A DNA stretch of 64,000 nt from Diadema setosum (Eukaryota > Echinodermata > Echinoidea > Diadematoida > Diadematidae), in contig NC_092705.1 of NCBI RefSeq assembly GCF_964275005.1, forward strand, positions 11,095,412 through 11,159,411. Reading direction: 5' to 3'. The position numbers were made by a program, and so were the translations under genes. The notes beneath the pieces are model-generated. The model was given only the letters and a program-made list of their open reading frames with translations. It made no database searches and was not told the origin of the DNA. Below, in pieces: positions 44,233 to 58,900 of the stretch; the stretch's first letter is position 1, and each line of letters begins with the position of its first letter.

Positions 44233-44528
44233 ATAGCTTTACCGTAAGAAACGAGAACATCCTTCTTGTAAAGAGCACTGTAGACTGCATTGCACTAGAC
44301 CTGGCTAAAAATATGGACGTCATTCAGTTCTTTTACTTCCAGGGCAACTATGTCTTCTCTGAACACATCTCCCCAGAATCTCTTGGCAGGCAGACCTCGA
44401 AACAGTCCAGCTTATCAACTTTCTTTTGTATTTCTTCCGCACACTGCCCTCTGGCTGCAAAGTTCATAGAGTTTGACTGCATGACATAATTATCTAGTGC
44501 AGCCTTTATGAGATCTGTGGCAACATTA

Positions 44529-45162
44529 TCATCTTGACCTCTTGGCAGACTTCAGTAGACCGTTCTCCGCCTGGTAAGTTTGTATCAAGGATTCTTGGAC
44601 GGCCGAGCGAGTTGGCTGGTATCGGCTGTAGTCCATGGAGTATTCCCCCTTGCCCTGCGTGTTGGAGCGGAGTTCGGTCGCATAGCCGAACATGTCGTTC
44701 AGCGGTACCTGTGCGGTGATGAAACGGAAAGGAGACATTGTACAATGTGGATTTAGATCATCCATTCAACCACTCATGAAATGGTTTTACAAGTCCCAAT
44801 CGCAAAATATCATACTCGCGTACATACAGTATACGGTGTATACAGTGTGTTGGTACAATTCAGACCCCGCAATCTGTAAAGAATTAACATGACATATTGA
44901 CATCAAAATCAAATGTTTTCATTGTGCGTGTGTGCGTGTGTGTCTGTGTGTGTGTTTCTGTGTGTGTGTGTGTCTTGCACTGACCATTGACCTTTCTATC
45001 TCTAACATCTCACAAATGATTTGGCCACTGCTACACCTAACTATGCTGCCTTGTGAATTAGATGTTGGCATTCACAATGCCATTATCTATCTATGTATCA
45101 AAAAGTTACATGTCATCCTCTATTGAAGGGAGTGTTCATCTCCTCTTAGTCTCTGGTGTCAA

Positions 45163-45198
<36 letters not shown>

Positions 45199-48100
45199 AC
45201 AGCATTTATATAGTGCCATTTATCTGTAGAAACATTCAAAGGTGACCGACTCCCACAATATGTCACATATTATATACCTCATTTCTAGAATCCTCTCATC
45301 TGATTGGTTAAAAGGGGAGTCATGAAAATAACTGTGCCCTATTTTTGAGTTACTGTGACCGGGGCCCGGGCACAGTTAGTAAATAGGTTTTAGAGACAGT
45401 CGCGACCCCGTACACGTAGATCGCTCATATGTACGCACCAATGATACGACCGCCGCGCATTCAATCAGCGTGCTGTAAAAGAGACTAGCGGACTGGTTTG
45501 GAGACAATCGCAACCCCGTAGTACACGTAACAACGTACACTGTACACATCACTGTACGCACCAGTGATACGACCACCGCGCTCTCGATCAGCATTGATTA
45601 CGAGTGCTGTAAAAGAGACTAGAATCTATATTTTCGGTATCTATATTTCGGAATCTATATTTTCGGTATATAAAACAAATAATAACTGCTTGACATTCGG
45701 GTCACAGTTAAAATTATGGGCCCTCGGTGATGTGAAAACCTTAACCATGCCCTCAGCTTCGCTTCGGGCATAGTTACGGTTTTCACATCACCTTGGGCCC
45801 ATAATTTTAACTGTGCCCTCATAAGCAGTCATTATTTGTATATTATTCACAAAGTTGCTGGGAAAGATACAATGTAAGTCTTCAGTTCAGATTTGAAGGT
45901 ATAGAGGTTGTTACAATTCCGAAGTGAGACTGGTAGAGATTCCCACAAACGTGAAGGCTCTATCCCCATACATTTTTAGGTGGGCACAGTACAACGTACA
46001 ACGTAGTCCTGGTTGCAATTCCACATGTAATGTTGAGTTGAGGAGCCTTGCTGACTCTCTTACCTCGCAGTAGAGGGTGAAGTATCCCTCGCCTCCATCA
46101 CTGCCCAGGATGACTCCGTTCCTCTTGTTGATCCCAGCAATGACCGCTCCCTGGAATTCATTGGGGGCATTGACCTCCACGTCCATTATGGGCTCTAAGA
46201 TGATGCCTTGTGCTTTGGCCATGGCTGGGGAGGGGGGGGGGTGGAAGGAGGAGATTAAACAAATAATGCACATTACAACTTCATACAAATAATGCTCGCT
46301 ATGAATTTTGGACAGTCTGAAACACCCTTAGCTTTAGTGTTTCAGATTGTTCCAAATATTACCATAGGGTGGATAATTCTCAGTTACATTCAACCAATTA
46401 GTGTGCATTATTTGTTTTATAAAATAGTGGCATGATTTACATTTTGTAGCACCATTTTCACAAGATTCCTAGGGTAGCAACAGCTCCAAGCTAACTGAAA
46501 CACACCCAAAAACAATTCCAGTGCATTCATAATACACAGGCAATGAAGCTGAGTGCAGATGAGTGGTTGTTAGTATCAGTCATTTCAATCAAAATAATAA
46601 AACTGGTAACTTCTTCATGATGATGGGTGAAACAATACTATAGATTTCCAGTAATTTATTTGAATCTTGAAAAATATCCAGCCGATATTCTCTGTACAAA
46701 AGGGGAGCATAATTTCGAGTAACACGGGGGTTAGTTTTTCATGTCTTTCTCTATTGAAGGTGTATTACCATAAGATTTTCTAACATGATGATGGGAGACA
46801 TTATTCTTTAAACATGCAAAATTTTGCAATGTTTCAAAAAGGGATATATGACCTTCAAGACATGCAATGGGACACAAAATTCTTACAGCTCCTGTATGCC
46901 TCTCAAAAGGTGGGGGAGGGAAGCACTCATAACATGGTGGGGAAGGGAAGGGGCACTGATGCCAATAATTACTGTACCTTGCTTCAGTGCACCAATGGCT
47001 GCCAGTCGGAAAGCCAGTTCGCTGGAATCTACCATATGGTGTTGGCCGTCAATCAGTCTCACCCGCAATCCTGTAATCTTCTGGCCCATGAGGGTGCCCT
47101 TCTCGCAAGCCTCGATGAAACCCTACATTAATAGCCAACAGAAATAATATAAGTTTAGAAAATACCAGCCCCAATCTCAATACATCTGACCTATAAAGGC
47201 ATGCAGAACTTGGCATTCTTTGCTCAACTTCCAGTACAATGAATTGTTTATTACTTTTAAATTAAATACCTGCATATACAGTACTTAGAAACTCCAAGTA
47301 GTTGGGATTTATTCAGTTACCAGCAGTGTGCAATCGTTTGTTTTGTAGAACATAAATTTATGAACATTCACATCCCAAGGTAGGCATTACAAAGGGAAAT
47401 AACATTAGCATTTCCAATTTAAAAAAAAAAAAAAGAAATCACAAAATCTCAATCACTTTTTCAGGCTTACCAAGTGCAGTTTCTGGAAGAAGAATGGACC
47501 TTATACTTAATCTTTCTTCAGACTATATGTGACCCGCTACAACAAAAAGGTCCTAAAGTCGTGCTCGGTCGAAGCCGTGAAAATCGAGTTTGAAGTCAGA
47601 GCATCATAATTTGTCAAAACTTACGATTTTCTGATTTTGACATATTATTGGAGTCTGACATGTCTTCTATCATCTGTCGAAATTTTGAAGCAAAATGATG
47701 AAAGGAAAGTACAAAAAATAGCATTTTTCTGGGCCATGTTTTTGGCGTTTCAACGAAGCAGAAACCGGTTCGAAAATTTGGATTGAGCGCCACAGATAGG
47801 CTCCGCCCATAACAACGACCGGAGTGATCTCATTGGTCAGTTTGCTGCTTGCCGCTAACCGAAGCGTGAAGCTCGCACACTGCCAAGTCGACTGGTGCCT
47901 GCGGGCGGGGTGCGCTATGCCCAACCGCTTCTCCTGGCATCCTGGTCACTGATTGGTCGGTGAGGAGACCGCCGACGCTGTGCTTGAATGAGCATTTCGG
48001 GGGTTGCTAGGGTTTACCTTCTATTTCCGGAGGTGAAAATTGACTAGCGTGTCCCTTGATCGCGATTGCGTCGCAAGGAAAACTTTTAGGGCGCTTTTCT

Positions 48101-49997
48101 CGAAACAGTGATTTCCCATACGTCTCGACATGCTCTCTTTTAAACATCGATATCTCCGCAGCCGATTATTTTTATAATTATTGTTATATATCAATTTAAA
48201 GCAGAAAGATTAGGGAATTTTGTCATGCAATTTTCAAATAATCGACCTCACCCGACTTTAGGATCATTTTGTTGTAGCGGGTCACATATGTTATTAAAAA
48301 AAACCAACAACAACAACCTGGTATATATGTCTAGATATCAACATGCCTGCCTGATGTTTAGGGAGAACAATCACATTCACGGTACTAGTAGATCAAAAGA
48401 CCCATGATATATTTCAAATTTTAACTAATACAATGATGCAGTATCTTTTCAATGGTTACACCTCAAAACAATCACAACAATAGTGACTGACAAACACAAT
48501 ACACTGTTTGTTTTGATGGATCTCACCTTTTCTATTGCAGGAACAAACTGTTTGGGGATGTTGGTCCCAACGGTCTCATCAGAGAACTCAAACTTGGTGT
48601 AACTCTCCGGTGAAAGAGGCTGCAACATTCAGTAAAGATATAATGAAATGGATAATAGCATCTTTACTCACTAATTTTACATTGGTCGCTTAAAAAAAAA
48701 AAAAACGATCACACTTTACACAAGAACTCTGATTAAAAAACTACACTGTAACGCCAAAAGAAAGTGCAACCATCAAATTAACAATAATATCCCTTGAGGA
48801 AGCATTAATGTATTCCGTTCATCCTCATATGTTAACAATCATCAAATCTGATATCTATCATTACATTCTTAACCATTAGAGTGTGTAACCTAAGTAACCC
48901 ATTAAGGTCCAATAAAGCTTGGTCGTTGAAGTATACATTTCAAGGGAAAGGGATCCACTATCTGAATGAGTGACTAAACATATCCCATGATATTGATCAT
49001 GAGGGTGAAATAAATTGAAGGTACAGTCAAACCTGCCTATAGCAGCCACCAAAGGGAGATGACAAAAGTGGCTGTTATAGACTGGTGGCCGCTATGGACA
49101 GGTTCTTTAACATGCTCTTTCTTTTGGAGCGAATGTTTTTAGTGGTTGATTACGGCAGGTGGCTGCTATAGACAGGTGGTCTCTAAGACGGGTTTGACTG
49201 TAATTAGCAGTGTGCAATCTGTTCCAACCAACTGACCTCTATGGTCCCAATGACCTTTCCAAACTGACCAGCCCCTCCAGATTGCTTCTTGTGAAGATAC
49301 TCAAAGCTGTGAAGGTAGAATTGGGGGGAAAAACAACAACAAATATATGTAACAGTGAAAGTAAGTCCAGTACTACAGGAATAGGAGATAAATGGTGTAT
49401 ACATTTATATGCATTGCATCAAAACAGTCGTGGCAATCGCATTGATCGCAGACAGTTTTTGAGCCATGAAAAACTTGTCTTGATACTCAAAGCTGTGAAG
49501 GCAGAATAGGAAAAAAAAAGACAAATACACATAACAGTGAAAGTAAGTGCAGTAAGACAGGAATAGGAGATAAATGGTGTATACATGCATTGGATCAAAA
49601 CAGTCCTGGCAATCAAATTGATCGTAGACAATTTTTTAACTGTGAAAGACTTGTCTACAATCAATGTGACTGCCATGTCTGACCTCAAGATCTGAGAAGA
49701 TCTCACAACTACCCCACGATTACGACCACGATAGCAATCATGGCACAAATTGTGAGAGACATAAATAAAAATTTCATGATCAGCTACTAATGGTCAATCA
49801 TGGCGTATGTAGTTGAGAGCACAAGAATGGGAACCCTGCATTAACGGTGGCGATGGGAATACTTACTCAACCTCCCCCAAGATGGTTTCCCGGAAGGCGA
49901 CTTTGGGCTTGCCGGTGATGACTGGACAGTTATACTCATTCTTCATCCTCTGGGCGTAAATCTCCAGGTGGAGCTCACCCATCCCTGAAACTATGGT
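44529..49997 (-). CDS. GFM1: GFM1 exons for domains IV and V
   Basis: Exons 15-20, about residues 462-720 of the visible protein. Exon 15 has [14 protein letters not shown]. Exon 16 has the domain IV loop [16 protein letters not shown]. Exon 17 has [20 protein letters not shown]. Exon 18 has [21 protein letters not shown]. Exon 19 has [18 protein letters not shown] and GINKRNGV, the start of domain V. Exon 20 has [20 protein letters not shown], then SRYQP and the basic tail. Domain IV reaches into the ribosomal decoding site during translocation in EF-G proteins generally. The intron between exons 17 and 18 contains the 47528-48286 TIR element. Confidence 0.95.
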
Positions 49998-52900
49998 CTG
50001 GGAAGGAATCAAGGATGAGAAATCTTCCTGTTAGGAACAAAGTTTCTGGTAGTAACCAGCACTTGCTGTGGTCGTGTCGGGGCAATTACCCCTTGGCTAA
50101 ATACTGGTTAGTTATACAAAGGTTAGAGTAAAGATTGAGGTTAGGGTTAGGTGTAGGGTTAGAGTTTGGGTTAGGGTTAGGTTTAGGTTCAGGATTTAGG
50201 ATATGGGTTAGGGTCAGGGGAAGGGTCGGGGCAATTGCCCAGGGAGTAATTGCCCTAGACCCGCTGTGATATCATCATGATAGTAAATATATCATGGATA
50301 TGACTGTAACTTTAATGACTGTAATTATAATGGTAACTAATTACTACATCTTGATATGTTACACAACTATGTCACACCACTCATTTTGATTAAAGAATTG
50401 AAGTATGAATGCTTAACCCCCGAGTGCATGTATTTACCTAATCTATCTCCCTCATTCTGTTTATATTATATAATCCCTGTAAAGTATATATGCACCTATA
50501 TCTATTTCTTTATCTCCTTTATCATTCCAGTTGTTACATCATCATATACTACAAAGTTAGAAATTCTTAATAATGAAATGGTAGAGTGTTGTGACATAAC
50601 AAAACATCTTCTTTGGGTAAACACTGAGCAAAGTTGTATTATATTCTTGTTTTCAGATTTAGGTAAACAACTCTTGAGAGGAGAAATTTTACCTCTTTGC
50701 TTTCATCATCAAAGTAGACGGTGAAGGTTGGGTCCTCTCTTGTAAATCGGTTAATGGCCTTGGAGAAGTTGTCGAGATCCGTCTGGAAAGTCAAGAGAGT
50801 ATTTCAGTAGTTATCGTTTACTCCCTCTATTAACATGAGTGTACATCTACACATTCTCTCAAAATCTCAGCATTAGAAAACATTGGGATAGGGATATACA
50901 AGCAAGCTCATGGTATCAAGTTTTGGACATTTTGTTTTTAATCCTGAATGACATCCCCTTGAACTAGCAGTGTGAACAGAACAGATTCACCAATTATCTT
51001 TTGAGAGTCACCTTTCAATACTAATGGGAGTCAGATAAAAATAAAAACAAAAAAGGAACAATAAATTTACAAAATTGTCATTATTCTTAAACAGAAAATT
51101 GTTCATACACAAGTGCATTTTTTCAGAAGTTCTTAATAAGTATATCAATTCATATCTATATTTTGTAAGCATAATTATGTGGGTTGCATTATTGCAATAC
51201 AAGTAGGCCTATAATGTAATCTCCATGTGAACACTGTTCACTAACCAGCTTTTGTCTCTAAATTCGTATTTTGCTATCTTTCATAAAAATGAATTTGAAC
51301 TACAATAAGATGAAAAGCATTCATTAACGTGAAGCAACTTCAAAACACAACCTCGAGACGTATCTTTACCTTTTTTTCAGGTTTAATGGCAAGAGAAATG
51401 ACAGGATCTGGCACGTGCATTGGTTCCTGAAAGAAAAAAAAAAGTAACATGTAAAATAGGACACATTCTCCGGCAGTATTAGCAAACCTAATAAAATCTG
51501 TAAGTTCTGCCCAAGTTCTGGAAGTTTAAGCTGATTAGTATGCACAAGGATAGTAGCACAAATATTCCCTGTTGCTTCAGTTTTGAACAGCCAACAAAAA
51601 CCACATGGGAATTTGCAAATAATGCATTACAATACCTTCAAAGTCACATAACAAGCATGAAATATGCTTTGGGTATTCAAAAAAAAAAAAAAAGAGAGAG
51701 AGAAAAAAAAATCTGGAAGAGTCACTTTTCTAGCTATACAATATGAAGCTGGGAATCCTCAAACTGCATGGAATTTATTCTCTTTACATTTTTTTTTTTT
51801 TTTTTTTTTTTTTTGGGGGGGGGGGACCTTGCCTTAGTTTGCCCATTTTTTTTTTTTTTTTGCACTTATGAAAATAGAGTAACTTATACCATTACTTTTG
51901 GCTTCTTTTGTGGTGCGAGGTTACAAACATATGAACATATTAAGAAGAAGAAAAAAAGATAAACAACTTTACCCACTCTCACTCCTGATATTTTCTTGTT
52001 TTTGTTTTTGTTTTGTCTCACCATAGATATCTGTAGCTTTGCGTCATTGGTGAAGGTGTCTCCACTGGCACAGTCGATGCCAAACAGGGCACAGATGTCT
52101 CCCGCATACACTTCAGCCACATCCTGGAGACATATGAGAAAATGTCAGATGCTCAAAGTCAATCCAGAATAAATGCAAACGTGCAATTTGTTTCTTCACC
52201 ACATGTATCTTGACAGAGGCAGAAAAATCTGTCAAAAATACCTGGTATGTGTTGAATAAAACATATACTTAAATGTCAGTAAATGGTTTCATATGACATG
52301 CCCTGAAAACCTGATGATTGTTGCATTGGTTATGTGACTTCTAATGGGAATTTGTTTCCAGTTTACTCAGTTTCACAAACCCAGCACTTGACCTGAGAGC
52401 TTCATAAACTATATGATTCTTGAATCACATTTCAGGCTGGCATCCAGCACAATTTATGAATGCAGACTATGATGTATGAGCAAAATGGGAAGGGATAGAA
52501 TGACAAGGGAAAAAAGAGAGTATATGAAAGAAAGTAAATATTTTAAACGAAAGTCCCTCCTTGCAAAATTTGATTCTCAGTATTTGATTGAGAAGTAACA
52601 GTGAGATTTACCTAGAGATAAGAGTTAATCAATGGATATATGCTGAACAGGGGACGTGAAAGAGTTGCACGTACCTCCATCTTGTCAGAGTGCATGCGGA
52701 CGAGGCGCGAGACCTTGACCCTCTTCCGTGTCCTGGCGTTGTAGATGTACTGCCCTTTCTGGAGGCACCCTTGATACACTCTCATGTAGGTCAGCTGGCC
52801 AAACCTACCTGCCTATAGAGACACAAAATAATAATACTACTAATGATGATGATGATGATGATGATGATGATAATAATAATAATACAACATTTGTTATTAA

Positions 52901-55900
52901 TAAAAGTTGTAATATGTTTTGCACCAAATCCATTCAAGAAATGCTCAAGGCACACTCTACGATGGAAGTACAAATTATAAGTATGAACTATAAGTACATA
53001 TGGAGAAATTACAAAGGATACTGGCTGGATAGGCGGTAGACCAAGTATTGATTTGGAATTTTTTGGAATTCTTACCATGGAATGCCTACTCAGTCATTCT
53101 TGTCCTCTTTTATAATAATGATAACATTTTTCCCTTACATCAGCAAGAACTAATAATACTCATTTAACCTCAGCCTTTCTTTTTTTTGTAGCGATTGTGC
53201 ATGGATACATAACAGCCTTATAACAAATTCACAACATGTATGGAATATTGCTAGATGAGCTCTACGATAGCTCTGAATAAGAACAATGTGTTTGAAGGAC
53301 AAATATAAAAAAGAAAAATTCAAGCAACAACACTTGACCTGCTGATATTTTCTGCTCAGGATAGCAATTCCCCAATTATTCCATGAATATTCTTACCTCA
53401 AGTTTGAAAGCCAAGGAGACAAATTTTTCGGCATCATCCCTCACTGGACTCATCTTGACTCTTTCATCCTCTCTGAAACATCAAATAAAATTCTGACGCA
53501 ATAAGGGCGTACTCAGAGACACATAAGAGGCAACGGGCTTCTATGCAGCCCCTTTATATTTTCATCAATTTCATGTTGATGTGGAAGTGTCTCAGCAAAT
53601 CATGCAACGAATATTTGTTGACATAAGGCATGGTTATGATTTTTTTTTTTTAAATTAAGAAATTATATTCAGATAAATAACTAGAGCTGGTATGATATAA
53701 CAGTGATCGAAGCATCCTGGTACCCAAACAAGTAATATGATGGTGAGTGTTCTTTGATTTCATACTAAGTGCCAATGAAATATCACACAGAGCACATAGA
53801 GTGTTGTATCTTTTTTTTTTTTTTTAAAGTGTTAATTATAATAAGACTGTTACTGATTTCTCTACAATAAGATTTGTTTGTGTCATTACAGAAGTGAAAG
53901 TGAGTAAACTATTATACAAGTAGTACACAGCTATGAGGGCATTACTACAAATTACCCACATGAGGTACCTCTGGAATAGTCAAACACGTCTGAGGAAATA
54001 GCCAAGGGTGTTAACGACGGTTTCAACAGACCAGAGTGTGGGATATACTAATGCCTGGAAAAAAAATCATGTAAATTCTTTGTTTTATAATCTGATGAAG
54101 CAAACACCTTCAGTCAGAGGAATTTCAAATGTAGGCATTTAAATTCTGTGGCAGCCATTTTCAGGAGTAAATAAGACAATGAAATCTTGCCTGGTGACCA
54201 TCACAATTTAAAATGCTAATGACTGGTCATGAGGAAAATTATGTTTGAGGCAAAATAAATGCCTGGTCATGTGTACACTCTCAATCACTCATTTTATAAG
54301 GATCTGCATCATAATTTCATAAGAGAGATTGAAAAAATCACCATATTAGAGACACTTATTTTTCTCACTTACTCATTGAACGCAAAGTTGTCGACTTCTG
54401 ATGGATTTGGCAGGTAGTCAATGACAGCATCCAGCAGGGGCTAGAGATAAATGTGAAACATTTCAAACCAATTACTACAACCAACCAAACTACACTAACC
54501 TGTGGGAAAGATTCAATTACAGTGTGCTCTACTACACAGGCTTGTGAGAAGAAAGGATGCATATGAAAGCTCCCAGGTGTGCATACACAACCATTCTTGA
54601 AAGAAAAGGTAAAGTTCCTATGTTCTTTACCACACAGTATCACTCTAATTAAGTAAGAAAAAGTTGGAGATGGCTTGATTTTTGTTTGTTTGTTTGTTTG
54701 TTTTGCATCATCTTTTCTTTGTAATATGAGCGCTGTGTTTACTGTGGAGCACTTAGCCAAATATTGACTATAAATTAATTCATCAATAGAGTAACAACTT
54801 GCAAAGTGTACCTTGAAAGATTTTACCAATATGGAAAGAAATGGGCAAAGAAAAGAAGTTACTAGCAATTCGAGAAATCATACTTTAAAAGGGATAAATA
54901 CAACTAGTGCCTTCTCTTTCAGACACCTTGAAACACCGAGTGACATCAAACTACTGGAAAGGACACACTTTTAGTCATGTTGGGGTGGTTTTAAAGCACT
55001 GAAAATAGCACGTGATAAAGTTGATCAGTGGTTTGGTATAAAGGAGTAGTTTGGCCTCCCACCTGAACGCCTTTGTTCTTGAGAGCAGTACCCATAAGAA
55101 CGGGGGTGAACGACCTCTGCAGCACGCATCTTCTGATGGCTTCCTGGAAAGATGTGAAAAACAGCAATGAGAAACAGCATATGGTATATCTTTTATTCTT
55201 GTATGATACCTTTAAGATTTACTATGTTTGTTTATGTTAGTATTATATGGGGCAAATTATTTGCCCAAATTTTCTCTCTCTTTTCTTTCTTTAAAACACA
55301 ACAACAACAGCGATGAGGAGGGATGGGTGAATAGTAAGAAACAAGTTTACTAAGCCAAAAATATAGGCTTCATTTAGCGTCTAGGTGCACACATAACAAT
55401 TCAGGATACCTGTAAAAATTTGCACATTTCCCCACTTGAATAGTGTGTATTATAAAGTACTATTTGCATACATGCAGGTCCTAAATTTTATGTCCAACAT
55501 GTACATACGTACATATCCCTAAAGTACCCTTACAGCCACAAGAGGGGGTTTGCATGTATAACGTATGTTTAACTACCCTCAGCAAACGGGCATATGCCCA
55601 GAGTGAAATGTATCCCCGGTTGCCTAGAGTGAGACATTATAGCCGTTTACATGAACACACAAAGATACACAAATTGGAGTTTCCTCAAAAATAATTCTTC
55701 TTCAAAATACAAGGTGATGCATCCTAAATTGCACATTATCCCAATGACGCTTTCTAGGGAGTAATCAACATTTGCGCAATAGGTCATTTGGAAGCCAGCC
55801 TCCCACATTTGCATGTGGCAATGTTGTTAAGTGCCTCTGAATAATGAGACTACATACATGTTTTGAAGACTTCTCATCATGACCAAACTGCAAATGTTTA

Positions 55901-58900
55901 CAAACACTGTAAATTATACGGTAATTAGGCTGAAAAAGAATGAATTTGGTAATTGCTATGATAAAATCATTGGTTTGACATTCTTTAACACCCGCCTGTC
56001 CAAGCATCAATATCTGAGAGTGTTATGACATTTGAGAATGTTCAGTTTCATGATAAGTGCTTCTATTGCATTTTCAATACTGGTATGTGTCTCAGCACCA
56101 TACTTCCTTACCCCTCAACTGCACAAGACTTTTGACAGCCATTTTCTCAAAGTTTTGTTCTTCTAGTAGCATGCTTTCACATCATTTGTGTAGAAGGTGT
56201 TTCATTGGAAATGATGTCTGACAAATAATATATTATTACCAAGCTGTTTAAAAGTCTGAAGAGTACTTTAAGTATCTTATATAGAAAACTGAATTTTGCT
56301 GAATTTATGAGGCTTCTGCAGTGATGGCTCACATGTGAAATTAACTACCATTGGATAATGAACAAATATTGAACAGTGAGAATGTTTTATAAAGAACTAG
56401 AGAAGCACTCTGAGAGCGCACACCTCCGCCAAGCAGCTACTTTCTGATGATCTTGTTCTTCCATAGAGATAAGTGATTTCCACCCATGCGTATGCATGCT
56501 GACAATCGCCCGATTTCTCAATATAGAAGCCTTTTGTTACATCATCAACCCTCAGCTAAGCGCGCGTCACGCTAGCAGAAACTAGAGTATGCACTTTCGT
56601 GCACATACGAAAACCTCAAAAATGTACAGCTTGACCTCCCAAGTTCATTGACCCTACCTGCCAAAATATTGAACATCCTTCACAAAATCCATAAAAATTT
56701 CTGGATCACTACCAAAATTTATTCATCTGTTCCTTGTGTCATTCTCAACCTTTCCTGCAAGTTTCATCAAAATCTGTTCACAATTTTTTGAGTTATTTTG
56801 CACACAGACAAACCAATGACGTTGACAACATAACCTCCTTCCTTGGCGAAGGTAATAAAGGGACTTTCCCACAGTACTGTTTGATAGAGAACTTACCATC
56901 AAGAGCTACTGTACATGGGTAAGACAGCATTAGATGGTACTGACCTTGATTTGTTTTTCACTTGGTTCCTTTTCTTCCAAGAACATCTCTCCCAACTCAT
57001 CATCCACATTTGACAAAGACTCTACAGATATAAAGAACAAGTCAGCAATAAGTTGTATGCTGAGCTATCCCAAAGAGAACTCAATGACTCAAAGTACACA
57101 GGGATGCCAAGTTCAAAAAAATTTTATGATTGAGATTTTCATGACTCGGCATCTCGGCATGCGAATGTGCGCGCGAGCAAGGGTGTGGGAGGGGTTTTTT
57201 CCCCCCTGTGGCCTCCCTCGGTAAGGAGCTTTTTCAATCTTTAGCTCTTAATGGTGCGATCAGGTGCACACTTAAGTGACTATTTTTTACTTATTTTGAA
57301 AGACAAAAGGGAAAAATAACTTCAATTGCAACTATCACTTTAATCTTTTGAGCTATGCTCATTATTATAGGCCCAAGTTGCAGACTTCACCCGATGCGTG
57401 AGAAAAATGGGTGCCATGCGTGAGATCGTGAGATGAATCCTAAATGCTTGAGTCTCACACAGAATGCATGAGACTTGGTAGCTCTGAGTACATGTATCTC
57501 CTTCCTCTAAAAGCAGTGATTCAAGTAGTATTTCCAAAACAAGAACATTTGCTTAAAGTCACTGTTACACCCAGTGCTACAGGTTAAACAAGAAACAAGG
57601 TTTTGCTATTGCATTACCCACACTGACTGTACAATGGTGCATAGCACCACTGCACAAAGCATTCCTTTTGTTGTCCCATATCATGCATATTTGTGGGTGT
57701 ACTCTGCTTGAACTTTACAATAAAAATATCACAGAGATCATGGGCCAGTATTACAAACATATATTCATGGACTTGAATTAATTGGCCAATGCAGGCTCAA
57801 GCACTTGTGAAGCAAAAATATAACTGACTCATTTTTGCCACGTGTACCTAAGTTTGCAGAGACATCCCTATGTATGGCATGTCACCACCTGGTCTGGTTT
57901 GAATCACCACAAAGTATAGTAAATCAAAAGTAATTATGTTGCCAACTCAAAATTGATTGCATCATGTTTCTCACCGATCAGTTTCTGCCGGTACTTCTCT
58001 ACATCAGCCTTCATGTCTTCTGGAATATCACCCTCCACAACCAGTTCTCTTCAAAGTAAAGGGAGAATGTTGCTGTTAACTATGAGCTCAAAATAATATT
58101 CATGAAAATGCACACAAGAATGTTCCATGTTTTTACAATAGACAAATTTTCTCTTACTCCAAGCACCTAATGTTCATGCACATCCACACACACACATTCA
58201 AACAAAACTTTTTTTTTTACTATGAATTTACTGTAAAACAAGGAATGTTCGCGTGCATTTTAATTTTGCGAATTTTGCGAGAGCCAAATTTCGTGAAATT
58301 ACAATGCACACTAAAGATCTTGTCTACACTATGTGCATTGAATGTTAGTAGCAACTCGTGAAAATTTAATGCTGCGAATAAGGCAGTCGGCTCCCATTCG
58401 CGAAAATTTCGTGTTTTACAGTGAGTGCAGGTGCACTTTATTCCATTTGTGAATGCAGATCAAGTGGACAAATGTGCAGATTTTATGCATCTCACAGATT
58501 ATGTCTATTGTTAATCATATTAAAACATGGAAATATGCAAGTTATGCCCAGTCAAGGGGAAGGTGCATTCCAATGTCTTTTGTTAAACTTATCGGTACAG
58601 TACAGCAATGATCGACAGATGGAGTAGCCGCAAGATAGTTCTATTACTTCACAAAACTTGTCACATAGTACATGCATACACTCATTATCCTGGGCATATT
58701 CAGTGAATACTGCGTTGTGTGTTAATGAGTACAAAATTGTTTTCTATGAATGCAATGCTCTATGATGCATGGATGCAACACTTTCCATGATGAAAAATCA
58801 AATTGCCAAAAGAAATGTATCGCAATGACTCAGAAATACTGGGAAAATTCTCCAAAAACGTGAGCAAAGTGTCAGGACAGTAGAGTATACAAATTCTATG

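Noticed and set aside
50125-50215. True chromosome end
   Set aside because: The TTAGGG units are degenerate and lie within a GFM1 intron with coding exons on both sides.
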